Shown here piece by piece: positions 34,010 through 43,009 of a stretch of 64,000 nucleotides of DNA. Source of the stretch: CAIZQW01 sp942493055 (GTDB taxonomy: Bacteria; Verrucomicrobiota; Kiritimatiellia; RFP12; UBA1067); the NCBI GenBank assembly GCA_942493055.1, contig OW818680.1, positions 5,518,001 through 5,582,000 of the forward strand, read 5' to 3'. The number at the start of each line of letters is the position of its first letter. Within the stretch, counting starts at the first letter, position 1. The notes beneath the pieces are model-generated. The model made no database searches. It saw nothing but the letters and a program-made list of their open reading frames with translations, and was not told the origin of the DNA. The translations under genes were made by a program, and so were the position numbers.

Positions 34010-35479
34010 CTAGTCATGGGCAAGCACCCGGAAAATGGCTTCGGCGAGGGAGTGGTCGATGCCGGTCACCTTTTCGATCTCTTCGAGTGTCGCACGCGAG
34101 AGGCGATAGATGGATTTGAAGTGCTTGAGGAGCGCGGTCTTTTTTGCGGGGCCGATGCCGGGGATTGCATCCAGCGCGGATTCGCGGATGGTGCGGTTGC
34201 GGAGCCAGCGATGATAGGTCAGCGCAAACCGGTGGGCTTCATCGCGGAGCCGCATTAAAACGCGCAGGGCTTGCGAGTCCAGCGGCAGGCGTATGGGCTC
34301 GCGTCCGTCATCCACCACAATCTCTTCAAATTGCTTGGCGATGCCCACGCTGGGAATCGCTTCCATTCCGATCTCCGCGAGGGCTTCGCGTGCGGCGCGC
34401 AGTTGCGTGATGCCGCCGTCAATCAGGATCAGGCCGGGTAGGGGTTTGCCCTCATCCCGCACGCGGGTATAGCGCCGTTTCACCACTTCCGCAATGGAAC
34501 GCGGATCATCCGCGCCCTCGACCGTCTTAATCTTGAAGTGACGATAGAAGCGCGGGTCAGGGATCCCCTCGCAGGCCACCACCATGCTTGCGACGGAGTG
34601 GGTGCCGAAGAGGTTTGAAATGTCGTATCCCTCAATGAGCTTGGGCACGTTGGGCAGCCCGATCAGCTCTTGAAGCTCTTGGATGCCTTTGCGCGCATCT
34701 GCGGCGCGCAGATCAGGGGCCTTGGTGAAGATGCCTCTTCTGCGCTTCATGATCTCTTCCAAGGCGAGCCAGGTGTCGCGGAGGATCGCCGCCTTCTCAA
34801 AGTCTTGTCCTTGCGCAGCCACTTGCATCTCTTCCTTGAGTTCCTTGATGATCCCCATGCGCTCGCCCCGCAGGAAGGCGCAGGCGTCGTCAAAGCGGGC
34901 CCGGTAGTCCTCGGGTGAGATGCGGCTCACGCAGGGTGCTGAGCAGAAACGCACGATGTCGTTGATGCAGTGCTGATAGGTGTCGGCGTCCGGATGGATC
35001 GGGGTGCACTTCCGCAAGCCAAACCGTTTTTCAGTAAAATCGAGAACGGTGCGGAGGACAGAGTCTGAGGGGAAGGGGCCGAAATAGATCGCTTGATCAT
35101 TGCGGATGATCCGGCAGGTGGTGATCCGGGGGAAGGGCTCGTTGGGATCTGCCCGAAGCGAGGCATATTGCTTGTCGTCACGCATGAGCACATTATAGCG
35201 TGGACGATAGGTCTTGATGAGGTTGCTCTCTGTCAGTAACGCCTCGGCATCGCCATTGACTGTGACGGTTTCAATATCTTCGATGCTGTTCACCAAGCTG
35301 CGCAACTTGGGGGGTGCCTTGCGCAGGGTGGACTCCCTGAAGTAACTTGTGACACGCTTGCGCAACGAGAGTGCCTTGCCGACATAAATGATGGTGCCCT
35401 TGCGGTCACGCATCATGTAACATCCGGGCTTGTCCGGAAGGGCTGCTAGTTTCTGTTGTACGAGGGGAGGGATAATCAT
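34010..35479 (-). CDS. uvrC: UvrC, excinuclease ABC subunit C
   Basis: A 489-residue nucleotide-excision repair nuclease subunit that makes the dual incision with UvrB. Domains in order: GIY-YIG nuclease (about 15-95, GCYMMRDRKGTIIYVGKA), Cys-bearing middle region (CTPIHPDADTYQHCINDIVRFCSAPC), UVR helix pair (about 195-230), RNase H-like endonuclease (GYDISNLFGTHSVASMV, LILIDGGITQL) and a tandem helix-hairpin-helix end (IPGIGPAKKTALL). It is shorter than the roughly 610-residue E. coli protein. The second ATG (35479) is chosen by analogy with family N-termini; the first lies at 35494, and neither has a clear ribosome site. Confidence 0.92.
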   Translation of the reverse strand: MIIPPLVQQKLAALPDKPGCYMMRDRKGTIIYVGKALSLRKRVTSYFRESTLRKAPPKLRSLVNSIEDIETVTVNGDAEALLTESNLIKTYRPRYNVLMRDDKQYASLRADPNEPFPRITTCRIIRNDQAIYFGPFPSDSVLRTVLDFTEKRFGLRKCTPIHPDADTYQHCINDIVRFCSAPCVSRISPEDYRARFDDACAFLRGERMGIIKELKEEMQVAAQGQDFEKAAILRDTWLALEEIMKRRRGIFTKAPDLRAADARKGIQELQELIGLPNVPKLIEGYDISNLFGTHSVASMVVACEGIPDPRFYRHFKIKTVEGADDPRSIAEVVKRRYTRVRDEGKPLPGLILIDGGITQLRAAREALAEIGMEAIPSVGIAKQFEEIVVDDGREPIRLPLDSQALRVLMRLRDEAHRFALTYHRWLRNRTIRESALDAIPGIGPAKKTALLKHFKSIYRLSRATLEEIEKVTGIDHSLAEAIFRVLAHD

Positions 35480-35534
35480 AAAAGTAATGCGCATTAGTGT
35501 AACATGGACGAACGGCCCCTGTCGAACCCGTAAT

Positions 35535-35580
35535 GGGAAGTGTCAGTAAGTGTCAATAAGTTGGGAAGTGTCAGTAAGTC
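35535..35580 (+). repeat. GTGTCA(A/G)TAAGT dispersed repeat
   Basis: GGGAAGTGTCAGTAAG, TGTCAATAAGT and TGGGAAGTGTCAGTAAGT follow one another between uvrC and the GH106 gene. Same family as 3493-3540 and the array at 40510-40647. Confidence 0.75.
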
Positions 35581-35700
35581 TTAAGAAGTTCACCCAGTCA
35601 ACGCAATCAATCTATCCTCGCGATTTAATTTTTGGCTTTTTTGCGCTGCATAAAAAGAATACAATCTAGGCACTTTTAAGATCACTAAATGAGGTTACGC

Positions 35701-38700
35701 ATGAAATGGTTACTCGCGGGTCTGCTGCTGACGTCCGTTTGTGTCGGGAATACGACGATTGAAGAAGACTGGGCGAATCCGCCGCGGGATGCGCGGTTGC
35801 GCGCCTATTGGTGGTGGATCAACGGGAACGTCGACAAGGCGGCCATCACCCGCGACCTTGAGGAGATGAAGGCCAAGGGGTTTGGCGGTGCGCTGATCTG
35901 CGATGCGGACGGTTCATCGCAGGAGGGCAATGCGCGCGCCCCCCAAGGGCCGGTCTTTATGTCGGACAATTGGCGTGAGCTCTATCGGTATACGCTGAAG
36001 GAGGCTGATCGTCTGGGATTGGAGATGAGCCTGAATATCCAGAGCGGCTGGAATCTGGGCGGCCCCAGTGTGAAAGCCGAGGATGCCCCGAAGAAGCTGG
36101 TTTGGACAGAGACCCGGAGTGAAGGCGGAAAGCGCATCTCCTGCAAGCTGGCGCAACCCAAAGCCAAGGAGAATTTCTATCGCGACCTTTTTGTCTTAGC
36201 CTATCGAGCGGGAGAAGGAGCGGCAGCCCCAAGCGTGTCCGGGACGCTCGCAGCCTCCTCCTCGCAGGCGGCGCATTCGGCAGAGCAGGCGATTGACAAC
36301 AGCCCTGACAATTTCTGGGTCTCCGACGGGCAAAATCCAGGGGATGGTCCGACTGAGAAGAAACCCCAGTGGATTGGTGTGACCTTTGATAAGCCAGAGA
36401 TGGTCTCTGCGCTGACCTTCAAAGGCCGCAAGGGATATGCCCCCAAGAAGGGCAACGTCTGCGTCTCTGAAGACGGCGTGACCTTCCGTTCTGTGAAGCC
36501 TTTTACTGCCAACGATGGCGATGACGTAAAACTCTCCTTTGATCCTGTCCGAGCAAAGTATGTCCGCCTGATGATCACGGCCGCTTATGACAATATGCAT
36601 CCGAGTGCGTCTCGCACAGTTCAAGTCATGAATTTTAGTGTCGCAGGAAAGGACTGGGCCTATCCTTCGGGCAAAGGGCAGTCAATGGCGCAACTCAAGA
36701 ATCAGGGACAGAAGGCCTTGTTGAGTTCGTTGCGTCCCTTTTCAGCTCCCGACTCATCCCCTCTCTTTGAAGAGGACGCTGCAAAGCCCGGCGAGCAACA
36801 GTGCATGGCCTCGGAGGTCGTGGATCTGACAGGGAAGATGGCTGACGGCCTCTTGGCATGGGATGCGCCTGCGGGCAACTGGACAATTTTGCGCATCGGG
36901 TTCACGCTCAACGACCATAACCGTGTGTCAACGTGTAGCCAAGGATGGGAGGGCTATGCGCTGGATCCCTTTGATGCAGGGGCATTCAAGCGCTACTGGG
37001 ATCTGGTGGTTGAACCGCTGATGGCGGATGCAAAGCCCTACAAGAGTCTGCGCTACTTACACACCGACAGCTGGGAAGTTGAGGTGGCGAACTGGACACC
37101 GACCTTGCGCGAAGCATTTTTGAAGCGTCGCGGCTATGATCTGTTTCCCTGGCTGCCGGTCATCGCCGGCAAGATTGTGAACAGCCGCGATGAGAGCAAC
37201 CGCTTCCTCCACGACTTCCGTCGGACCATGGGCGACTTGGCAATGGACAACCACTTCCGGCTTTTCAAGGAGGGTGCACAGCGCCATGGCATGCTGATTC
37301 ATCCGGAGAGCGGCGGGCCTCACTCTGTGCCGATTGATGCGCAGCAGTGTCTGGGCTTCAACGATGCGCCCATGAGCGAGTTTTGGGCCACGTCGTGGCG
37401 TCACCGCATGGGGGATGACAACCGTTACTTTGTGAAGCAGCCTGCGAGCGCGGCGCATGTGAATGGGCGCAAGCTGGTTTTGGCTGAAGGGTTCACGACG
37501 ATCGGGCCGCACTGGCAGGAGACGCTCTGGGACAACTTGAAGCCCTCCTTTGACAAGGCCATCTGCGAAGGCCTTAACCTGCTGGTCTGGCATGCCTTTG
37601 TCTGTTCGCCCGCATCGGAAGGCATTCCGGGACAGCAATATTTTGCAGGCACGCATCTGAATCCGCTGGTGACCTGGTGGAAACAGTCCGGTCCCATCTT
37701 CGCCTATTTCAACCGCTGCCACGCACTGATGCAGCGCGGCAAGTCTTCTGCGGATGTCCTGTATTACTACGGAAGTCACGTTCCGAATTTCACCCAGCAC
37801 AAGCGTAAGGATCCGACCAAAGTCCTGCCGGGCTATGATTACGATGTGATTGATGCGGAGGCGCTCCTGACACGCATCAGCGTAAAGGACGGACAGCTTG
37901 TGACGCCTGACGGGGTGCGCTACCGCATTCTGGTGCTCTCTCCGCACGAGATCATCTCCTTGGAAGTGATGAAGAAGGTGCGCGCGCTGGTCGCCGAAGG
38001 TGCGACTGTCGTTGCGCAGGCAAAGCCTGTGAAGACATTCGGGCTTAAGGATTATCAATCATCGGATGCTGAGCTGAAGCGTATCACGGACGAATTGTGG
38101 AGCGGCGGCAAGCTCGTGACAGGCAAGAGCGCGGTTGAAACATTGAAGGCATTGGGAGTCGGGCCTGACGTGACTTATCAGATTCCGGCAGAGCGGACGG
38201 AGTCCTTCGACTTTATCCATCGCGTGGATGGCGACTCGGATATTTACTTCCTGGCCAACCGTTCAACCAATGCTGTGAATACGAAGGTGACTTTCCGCGT
38301 GAAGGGCAAGGGTGCAGAGCTCTGGGACCCTGTCAGCGGCGAACGTCGGGCAGTTGCGCATGAGAAGAGCGAAGGAGGCAGTTCCATGAACTTGGCTTTC
38401 GGACCGTGCGGATCATGGGTCGTCGTTTGGAAGGGCGGGGGGGAGAGCAACGCCGTAGCACAGCCAGAGCTGAAGCCGTTCATGGCGTTGACAGGGGCCT
38501 GGCAAGTCTCCTTTGATCCGAAGTGGGCAGGTCCGGCGAATCCCGTGACCTTCCCGGAACTGGTTGATTGGTCGGCTCACGCTGACCCGGGCATTAAATT
38601 TTACAGCGGCACGGCGGTGTACCGGAAAAGTTTCCAGTTTCCAGTTTCCAGTTTCAAATCGAAGATCACTGTCGACCTGAACAGTGTCCGGGAGTTGGCA

Positions 38701-38967
38701 GAGGTCAAGGTGAATGGAAAGGCGTGCGGCATGACGTGGACCCCGCCCTTCCGTGTGGACATCACCGAGGCGCTTCAGCCGGGTACGAATGAGATTGAAA
38801 TTCAGGTGACGAATTTCTGGTATAACCGTCTGGTGGGGGACAAGGATTTGCCGCAGGACAAGCGCGTGACGCGCACCAATGTTCGAAAACTGACCAATCC
38901 GGGGTCAGCCCTGATGGCCTCGGGCCTATTAGGTCCTGTAATCCTTCACCGTGCGGAGTTAAAATAA
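35701..38967 (+). CDS. GH106-type glycosidase with inserted discoidin-like domain
   Basis: A 1,088-residue exported enzyme. The start at 35701 has GAGG six bases upstream (an ATG at 35689 does not) and gives signal peptide MKWLLAGLLLTSVCVG. The family opening RAYWWWINGNVDKAAITRDL is clear, and HTDSWEVE near residue 455 marks the barrel. Between them, about residues 165-320, lies a beta-sandwich of F5/8-type-C/discoidin appearance (ASSSQAAHSAEQAIDNSPDN, then WIGVTFDKPEMVSALTF), likely a carbohydrate-binding module. A second sandwich closes the protein. The stop overlaps the ATG of the Nudix gene. Confidence 0.82.
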   Translation: MKWLLAGLLLTSVCVGNTTIEEDWANPPRDARLRAYWWWINGNVDKAAITRDLEEMKAKGFGGALICDADGSSQEGNARAPQGPVFMSDNWRELYRYTLKEADRLGLEMSLNIQSGWNLGGPSVKAEDAPKKLVWTETRSEGGKRISCKLAQPKAKENFYRDLFVLAYRAGEGAAAPSVSGTLAASSSQAAHSAEQAIDNSPDNFWVSDGQNPGDGPTEKKPQWIGVTFDKPEMVSALTFKGRKGYAPKKGNVCVSEDGVTFRSVKPFTANDGDDVKLSFDPVRAKYVRLMITAAYDNMHPSASRTVQVMNFSVAGKDWAYPSGKGQSMAQLKNQGQKALLSSLRPFSAPDSSPLFEEDAAKPGEQQCMASEVVDLTGKMADGLLAWDAPAGNWTILRIGFTLNDHNRVSTCSQGWEGYALDPFDAGAFKRYWDLVVEPLMADAKPYKSLRYLHTDSWEVEVANWTPTLREAFLKRRGYDLFPWLPVIAGKIVNSRDESNRFLHDFRRTMGDLAMDNHFRLFKEGAQRHGMLIHPESGGPHSVPIDAQQCLGFNDAPMSEFWATSWRHRMGDDNRYFVKQPASAAHVNGRKLVLAEGFTTIGPHWQETLWDNLKPSFDKAICEGLNLLVWHAFVCSPASEGIPGQQYFAGTHLNPLVTWWKQSGPIFAYFNRCHALMQRGKSSADVLYYYGSHVPNFTQHKRKDPTKVLPGYDYDVIDAEALLTRISVKDGQLVTPDGVRYRILVLSPHEIISLEVMKKVRALVAEGATVVAQAKPVKTFGLKDYQSSDAELKRITDELWSGGKLVTGKSAVETLKALGVGPDVTYQIPAERTESFDFIHRVDGDSDIYFLANRSTNAVNTKVTFRVKGKGAELWDPVSGERRAVAHEKSEGGSSMNLAFGPCGSWVVVWKGGGESNAVAQPELKPFMALTGAWQVSFDPKWAGPANPVTFPELVDWSAHADPGIKFYSGTAVYRKSFQFPVSSFKSKITVDLNSVRELAEVKVNGKACGMTWTPPFRVDITEALQPGTNEIEIQVTNFWYNRLVGDKDLPQDKRVTRTNVRKLTNPGSALMASGLLGPVILHRAELK

Positions 38968-39521
38968 TGAAAAACCTTAAGGATTTGACTGAAGTGACCA
39001 CGGAGACGAAGCGCGCTTTTACAGGGCGAGCACTGACGATTGATGTGGCCTCCATTGTCATGCCCAATGGACGGAAGTCGACGCGCGAGATTATCCGGCA
39101 CCGCGGCGCTGCCGTGATTCTGGGGCAGCGGCCGGACGGGAAGTTCGTGCTTGTGCGTCAGTACCGTAAGTCCATTGAAGAGACACTGCTGGAGTTTGTT
39201 GCAGGCGGCCTTGAAGAGGGCGAAAAGCCTGAGGCGTGTGCCCGCCGCGAGATGGAAGAGGAGAGTGGATACCCCGTGCTCGCCTTGGAGCCTATGGGCG
39301 TGACGGTGCCGTGTCCGGGGTATAGCGAAGAGCGGCATCATCTCTTCTTTGCCAAGATTGCGCAAGAGCCCATGGAACAGCGTCCGGACTTTGATGAGAA
39401 TCTGGAGCCTGTCATCATGAGCGCGGACGAGATCAATGCCGCGATTGATTCAGGCGAGATGATCGACGGCAAGAGCATCACGATCTGGCTGCTCTGGCAG
39501 CGGAAGCAGGGCAGGGGGTGA
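38967..39521 (+). CDS. Nudix hydrolase, ADP-ribose pyrophosphatase-like
   Basis: A 184-residue Nudix enzyme. The Nudix box is complete: GGLEEGEKPEACARREMEEE followed by SGY fits G-x5-E-x7-REU-x-EE-x-G-U, so it can bind divalent metal and hydrolyse a nucleoside-diphosphate-linked substrate. FVLVRQYRKSIEETLLEFVAG upstream and the SEERHHLFFAK region downstream resemble ADP-ribose pyrophosphatases. Its ATG shares a base with the GH106 stop codon, so translation is coupled; a metabolic link with the glycosidase is not obvious. Confidence 0.88.
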   Translation: MKNLKDLTEVTTETKRAFTGRALTIDVASIVMPNGRKSTREIIRHRGAAVILGQRPDGKFVLVRQYRKSIEETLLEFVAGGLEEGEKPEACARREMEEESGYPVLALEPMGVTVPCPGYSEERHHLFFAKIAQEPMEQRPDFDENLEPVIMSADEINAAIDSGEMIDGKSITIWLLWQRKQGRG

Positions 39522-39551
39522 GGACGGATTGACGGGGAACTCTGTCCTTCC

Positions 39552-39581
39552 TTGCGATTCGCGCGGCGGGTGTGGTAAAGT
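39552..39581 (+). promoter_or_regulatory. Candidate promoter TTGCGA-N18-TAAAGT
   Basis: -35 TTGCGA (39552-39557) and -10 TAAAGT (39576-39581), 18 bases apart, 26 bases before the arginase-family start. Confidence 0.45.
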
Positions 39582-39607
39582 ATGCCCTTTTAAAAGAGGG
39601 GGGCAGA

Positions 39608-40576
39608 ATGAAGCATTTTTTAGAGTCAGAGTTTAAGCCGGCCGCGGCTGAAGAGGCGGGGTTCCATGTCATTTCAGCGCCGATGGAGCTGAGTGTGTCG
39701 TATGGGGGTGGGACGTGCAAAGGGCCGGAGGCCATTATTGAGGCCTCGCAGCAGTTGGAAGCTGATATCTATGAGTATCGTCCAGGAGATTGGGGCATCC
39801 ACACCCAGAAGCCGATCAAGGTGTCCTCGAAAAAGCCTGAGGCATGGGTTGCCGCGATCGAAGCGGGGGTGGCAAAAGCGTTGACGTGCGGGGCGGTCCC
39901 GGTGTTGCTCGGGGGCGAGCACACCGTCACGCTGGGTGCGGCACGGGCGTTCCATGCGGCAGGAAGGAAGATCGGCTTCATCCACTTTGACGCCCATGCG
40001 GATTTGCGGAACGAATACGAAGAGACCGGCCTATCGCACGCCTGCGTGATGCGGCGCGTCCATGAACTGGGGTTCCCCTTGCTGCAAATCGCGACGCGGG
40101 CCGTCTCTCAGGAGGAGCGGGACTACCGAGCCAAGCACAAGAAGACCATCACGGCGTATGACGGGCTGGACATTGCGGACGGGCACATGCCGAGCGATTT
40201 TATACCCAAAGGATTCCCCAAAGAGGTCTTTGTGACCTTTGATGTGGACGGGCTGGACCCCTCAGTCATGCCCGCGACAGGGACGCCCGTGATCGGCGGC
40301 CTATTCTGGTATGACGTGATCCGGATTTTGCGCAAGGTGGCGTCGGCGCATCGGATTGTCGGGTGCGACATTGTCGAGTTTGCGCCGATCAAGGGGCTTC
40401 ATCATGCGGACTTCACAGCTGCCCTGCTCACACAGGCCTTAATGGGAATGGCTATGGAGAGTCTAAGAAGTGTCAGCCACCTTCGCCAAAAGGACTACGG
40501 CGGCCAGGGTAAGTTGGGAAGTGCCAGTAAGTGTCAGCACGTTGGGAAGTGCCAGCATGTTGGGAAGTGTCAATAA
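39608..40576 (+). CDS. Arginase/agmatinase family ureohydrolase with repeat-derived tail
   Basis: A 322-residue Mn-dependent ureohydrolase, probably agmatinase-like and so in polyamine synthesis. The start at 39608 follows GAGGGGGG. Metal ligands are in place: GGEH (His105), DAHAD (Asp128, His130, Asp132) and FDVDGLDP (Asp212, Asp214). The enzyme fold ends around residue 286. The last 36 residues, including KCQHVGKCQHVGKCQ, are encoded by dispersed repeat DNA (from about 40466) and are not expected in the family. The agmatine versus arginine choice cannot be made from sequence alone. Confidence 0.87.
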   Translation: MKHFLESEFKPAAAEEAGFHVISAPMELSVSYGGGTCKGPEAIIEASQQLEADIYEYRPGDWGIHTQKPIKVSSKKPEAWVAAIEAGVAKALTCGAVPVLLGGEHTVTLGAARAFHAAGRKIGFIHFDAHADLRNEYEETGLSHACVMRRVHELGFPLLQIATRAVSQEERDYRAKHKKTITAYDGLDIADGHMPSDFIPKGFPKEVFVTFDVDGLDPSVMPATGTPVIGGLFWYDVIRILRKVASAHRIVGCDIVEFAPIKGLHHADFTAALLTQALMGMAMESLRSVSHLRQKDYGGQGKLGSASKCQHVGKCQHVGKCQ

Positions 40577-40695
40577 GTTGGGAAGTGTCAATAAGTTGGG
40601 AAGTGTCAATAAGTGTCAGTAAGTTGGGAAGTGTCAATAAGTGTCAGCCACCTTCGCCAATAGGGCTACGGCGGCCAGGGTAAGTTGGGAAGTGG
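40466..40695 (+). repeat. Composite tandem repeat array
   Basis: An 18-bp unit AGTTGGGAAGTGTCAATA and shorter variants (AAGTGCCAG, AAGTGTCAGTA) repeat several times between two near-identical 34-bp CCACCTTCGCC elements (40477-40510 and 40648-40681, two mismatches). The array begins inside the arginase-family coding region and ends at the IS target site. Confidence 0.85.
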
Positions 40696-40703
40696 CAAAT
40701 TTT

Positions 40704-42007
40704 GGTTCTTCGAACATTTTTATGGGTAGAGGCTAAGTCTTCCACAAAAGAACAGGATGGACGTTCGGTAATTTGAGAAGTTTCTAAACCCTCTTGCATT
40801 TGCCTTGATCGCCTGTATCTTGCTGTTAAAGCCTTCCGTTATCGCATTGGTGATGTAACAGTCGAAATAAGTTACGATATTCTCAAGGTGGCGTTTGAGC
40901 ATCTCCGCCACTTTTCTCATCGGGCGAAGCTTCACCGACAAGGCCTCGTTATACCAGAAGTCAAAGAATCTCCTCGCAAAGTCCTTGTCCCGCCTTGTCC
41001 AGAAGTCAGTGAACATGTTTTTGACGTGCCAGGCTTTCGCGACATCCAGCGACTGCCGCCGTAAATCCTCGAGCTTCGCCTTGGCCTCGTCGCTCATGCT
41101 TTCAAAACCCTTGAGCCATAGATACTTTGTCTTCTTGAGCCTGTCGTCACCTTTCTTCTGCAGCCGGGCGTGCTCCGCCTTGCGCACGGAGTCGACCGCA
41201 TCCGCAAGATGTCTTACGATATGGAACTTGTCAAAGATGATGTCGGCATTTGGCAGCCGGGCCTTCACTGCGGCCTCATACGGGGCGGACATGTCCATGG
41301 CGACACCGCAGACCATCTCCCTCTGAAACGGATTCAGCCCTTCCGTAATCAGCTTCTCCGCGACCTCCGAGCTTCTCCCCTCGACAACCTCCAGGATGCG
41401 CCGTCCGTCTATGTCGCTCATGACGCTTATATACCTGTGCCCCTTCCTGAACGATTTCTCATCCATACCCACCCAGGCGATTTCGTCGGCCTCACGACGC
41501 TCCATCCCTCTTTCGACGGCGGACGCCATGATCGTCTGTATCTGCTTCCATCCCAGCCGTAGGATCTTCTGTGTGTCGGATATTGACCTTGCCCCCTCGA
41601 TGACTTTGATCGCGAATGCCTCGAAGAGTAGCGTGAACCTTGAGTGCTTCCCCGCCCAGGGGGCCGCGATGGTCCTCACCTTGTGAGTTTCACACGAAAT
41701 ACGCGGGACTGAGGCATGTATGGTCGTCAGAAACTGCATCGTGTCCAGATGCCTCCATTGACGCTCGGGCGAATGATCATACAGGCTGCACTCCTTGCCG
41801 CATTCCGGGCACGCTGCCTCCTTGCCAATGTACTTAACGTGAATATCAACTCGCAGTTCCTGAACGCTCAGATCGACTTGATTCACTTCCCAATTTTTAT
41901 CCAATCCCAATAGTAGTTCGTAGTGCTTGTTTGTTTCCATGAGTAAAGAATATCAAACCCTACACCTGCTTTCACCTGTTATTACCCACTAAAATGTTCG
42001 AAGAGCC
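40704..42007 (-). mobile_element. Complete ISL3-family insertion sequence with 8-bp target duplication
   Basis: About 1,304 bp. Imperfect terminal inverted repeats start GGTTCTTCGAACATTTTTAT at the left end (40704) and GGCTCTTCGAACATTTTAGT at the right end (reading in from 42007). The 8-bp sequence CAAATTTT flanks both sides (40696-40703 and 42008-42015), the length expected for ISL3. Intact ends, duplications and transposase imply recent movement. Confidence 0.92.
40720..41940 (-). CDS. ISL3-family transposase
   Basis: A 406-residue transposase filling the insertion sequence. A zinc-finger-like N-terminus (CPECGKECSLYDHSPERQWRH in part) precedes a DDE-type core with VGMDEKSFRKGHRYI, the DMSAPYEAAVK segment, DKFHIVRHL and a C-terminal Glu region NAITEGFNSKIQAIK. 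All are typical of ISL3 transposases. There is no frameshift or internal stop, so it appears functional. The stop codon lies within the left inverted repeat. Confidence 0.93.
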   Translation of the reverse strand: METNKHYELLLGLDKNWEVNQVDLSVQELRVDIHVKYIGKEAACPECGKECSLYDHSPERQWRHLDTMQFLTTIHASVPRISCETHKVRTIAAPWAGKHSRFTLLFEAFAIKVIEGARSISDTQKILRLGWKQIQTIMASAVERGMERREADEIAWVGMDEKSFRKGHRYISVMSDIDGRRILEVVEGRSSEVAEKLITEGLNPFQREMVCGVAMDMSAPYEAAVKARLPNADIIFDKFHIVRHLADAVDSVRKAEHARLQKKGDDRLKKTKYLWLKGFESMSDEAKAKLEDLRRQSLDVAKAWHVKNMFTDFWTRRDKDFARRFFDFWYNEALSVKLRPMRKVAEMLKRHLENIVTYFDCYITNAITEGFNSKIQAIKANARGFRNFSNYRTSILFFCGRLSLYP

Positions 42008-42079
42008 CAAATTTTTCTATTTTTTTGGCAATTTTTTTTGAGGATAGCCGTTCACCTAAGTCATAAGGAGTTTTTTTCA

Positions 42080-42859
42080 ATGCAAAATAAGTTTGTCATG
42101 TTAGGCTTGGGTCTCATTGCAGGCCTTGTTATGGGTGCGGGTGGTTCATTTGGCTGGATGGTTCTGACGGCGCCGCCGCCGGAAGTCCCGGTTGAAGCGA
42201 CGGTGGTTAAGCCAGAACGTATTGTCAAGGTGGTGGATGAGCAGGCCTTATACGAGGCTAAGCGTCAAATTGAGGAGTTGAAGCGTCAGTTGGCTGATGG
42301 CGGCAAGGACGCTACCGGACGCGAACCCAGGGAACCCAAAATTGTCAAGGCGGATGGGCCGGAGAAGAGTGATGCCGACAAGGTCCGTGACTTGGTCAAG
42401 TCGGTTCTGACGCCCGAGCAACAGGCTGAGATCGCAGCCCAGCGTGAAGCATTCAAGCAGCAGATACAGCAGCGCGCCACTGCGCGCACCGATTTTCTGG
42501 CCTCCGTCGATGCGCGGCAGATGAATGCTGCGCAACGTGCGAATCATGATAAGCTGGTTGCAGCTTCCAGCCGGATGAGTGAACTGACGGCAGCCATGAT
42601 GGATGGCAAGGGCGAGATGTCCTCTGAAGCGCGCAAAGAGATGCATGACTTGGGGCATTCGATGGAGGAGCTGTATCAAGAGGAACGTAAGACGCTCCTG
42701 GAATCGACTGGCAAGAGCTTAGGCTATACCGGGGACCAGGCACAGCAGTTCGCAGACCAGATCCAGTCGATCTACGACAACACCTCGTCACGCAGCATGT
42801 GGGGCGGTGGGTTTAGCGGTCGGCGTGGCGGCGGCGCTCCCTCCGAGAATCGGAAATAA
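42080..42859 (+). CDS. Membrane-anchored coiled-coil protein
   Basis: A 259-residue protein with one N-terminal membrane segment (KFVMLGLGLIAGLVMGAGG), a Pro-rich stalk (APPPEVPVEATVVKPE), a charged coiled coil (YEAKRQIEELKRQLADG) and a helical second half containing LTPEQQAEIAAQREAFKQQI, reminiscent of Spy/LTXXQ-type periplasmic helices. The end is Gly/Arg-rich (GGGFSGRRGGG). The start at 42080 has AAGGAG upstream. It lies just downstream of the insertion sequence and 150 bases before the envelope operon. Function is unknown; an envelope role is inferred. Confidence 0.6.
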   Translation: MQNKFVMLGLGLIAGLVMGAGGSFGWMVLTAPPPEVPVEATVVKPERIVKVVDEQALYEAKRQIEELKRQLADGGKDATGREPREPKIVKADGPEKSDADKVRDLVKSVLTPEQQAEIAAQREAFKQQIQQRATARTDFLASVDARQMNAAQRANHDKLVAASSRMSELTAAMMDGKGEMSSEARKEMHDLGHSMEELYQEERKTLLESTGKSLGYTGDQAQQFADQIQSIYDNTSSRSMWGGGFSGRRGGGAPSENRK

Positions 42860-42951
42860 TCAGCGATTAACAGCATTCATCACTTTTTTTGTTTTTGAGG
42901 TTGCTTCTATTCCTAAAACTTAGTAACGTATCCGCTTAATTATGGAGTGTG

Positions 42952-42976
42952 TTTTTATCTAGAAGTTAGATAAAAA
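42952..42976. repeat. AT-rich perfect hairpin before the envelope operon
   Basis: TTTTTATCTA (42952-42961) pairs perfectly with TAGATAAAAA (42967-42976) around a five-base loop, 34 bases before the GTG start at 43010. It could be a terminator for the upstream gene, acting in either direction because both arms carry A/T runs, or a regulatory site. Confidence 0.55.
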
Positions 42977-43009
42977 ATTAAGACAGTTTTTTACCGATAG
43001 GAGTCTTTC

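Noticed and set aside
40466..40695. CRISPR array
   Set aside because: Units are too short and contiguous, spacers are absent and no cas gene is nearby.
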